Positions 63,909 to 64,000 of a stretch of DNA of 64,000 nucleotides are shown here, one piece after another; the first letter of the stretch is position 1; each line of letters opens with the position of its first letter. The stretch is from Brevibacterium sp. RIT 803 (lineage in GTDB: Bacteria; Actinomycetota; Actinomycetes; Actinomycetales; Brevibacteriaceae). A model generated the notes under the pieces. That model searched no databases. It was not told where the DNA came from and saw nothing but the letters and a program-made list of their open reading frames with translations. The translations under genes were made by a program, and so were the position numbers. The stretch is from the NCBI RefSeq assembly GCF_016892625.1, contig NZ_JAFEMW010000003.1, positions 372,001-436,000 on the forward strand. The letters run 5' to 3'.

Positions 63909-64000
63909 TTGGAGCCGAAGAGCAATCAGGGACGAACTCTAGATCGAGCCTTGGACGTGCTCGAATGCGTCACCGACACGCATGCTCCAGTCAGCCTGAC
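63909..64000 (+). CDS. IclR-family regulator, 5' end only
   Basis: Thirty codons are seen before the window ends. The translation EPKSNQGRTLDRALDVLECV and the next residues are the helix-turn-helix start of IclR proteins (RALDVLE then a gap and SLT). The start TTG at 63909 has GGGGGCGAG upstream. It is divergent from the dehydrogenase/RraA fusion operon and is its likely repressor or activator. Confidence 0.75.
   Translation, partial: MEPKSNQGRTLDRALDVLECVTDTHAPVSL

Noticed and set aside
1..64000. CRISPR array, prophage or transposon
   Set aside because: No regularly spaced repeats, integrase, capsid or transposase gene was found on reading both strands.

Overview
This is about 64 kb of high-GC chromosomal DNA from an actinobacterium. 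Gene content and style (lgt, an IdeR/DtxR-type iron box, GTG/TTG starts, many ATGA overlaps, siderophore-interacting protein, PucR-type and PheR-like regulators) point to Micrococcales, most likely Brevibacterium. The genus is an inference, because no rRNA or marker gene is present. There is no phage, CRISPR array, complete insertion sequence or rRNA/tRNA gene. The window is a catabolic neighbourhood: uptake carriers sit next to hydrolases, oxidases, CoA enzymes and their own regulators.

Layout. 0-6 kb: a cytosolic BNR (sialidase-fold) protein cut by the window edge with a non-canonical Nramp transporter, then TauE/SafE and DUF1345 membrane proteins and a GntP-type permease. 6-9.6 kb: an AraC regulator, flavin reductase and FADH2-dependent phenol/4-hydroxyphenylacetate-type hydroxylase, closed by a strong hairpin. 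9.7-16.5 kb: a LysR regulator above an operon of MHS carrier, M20 carbamoylase/hydantoinase-type hydrolase and two amidases. 16.5-20 kb: lgt, a hot-dog thioesterase, and an iron pair (siderophore-binding lipoprotein and siderophore-interacting flavoprotein) behind an iron box. 20-25 kb: an aminotransferase, then degradative HMG-CoA reductase and HMG-CoA lyase with a divergent MHS carrier. 25-33.6 kb: HyuA, HyuB (with a tail like acetone carboxylase gamma), CaiB/BaiF CoA-transferase, enoyl-CoA hydratase and a GAF/PucR regulator, all in one direction and tightly packed.

34-42 kb: cupin, an amine-oxidising flavoprotein, an amidohydrolase plus MHS carrier with a divergent LysR, an aminotransferase and an SDR. 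42-51.5 kb: an amine/imino-acid oxidation district. One operon is GntR, flavin oxidase, Na+/solute symporter, second oxidase. A facing operon is a polar-amino-acid ABC importer plus a third oxidase, with a divergent RpiR regulator. 51.5-54 kb: RraA-like, RidA and a fourth MHS carrier. 54-57.4 kb: a protein with homing-endonuclease-associated repeats and two small membrane proteins, a MerR regulator and two small conserved proteins. 57.4-60.4 kb: a SNF2 helicase. 60.4-64 kb: an IclR regulator (cut by the edge) opposite an operon of an NAD-dehydrogenase/RraA fusion, a TRAP-type large permease, an 80-aa membrane protein and a broken N-terminal piece of a malate/lactate dehydrogenase.

The recurring plan is one regulator, one carrier and one to four catabolic enzymes. 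Imines formed by the flavin oxidases could be handled by RidA, CoA-linked products drain through HMG-CoA lyase and the hydratase, and nitrogen is released by amidases and the M20 hydrolase. The best candidate for something new is the HyuA/HyuB-gamma/CoA-transferase/hydratase block, which looks like a compact ketone carboxylation route of unknown substrate.
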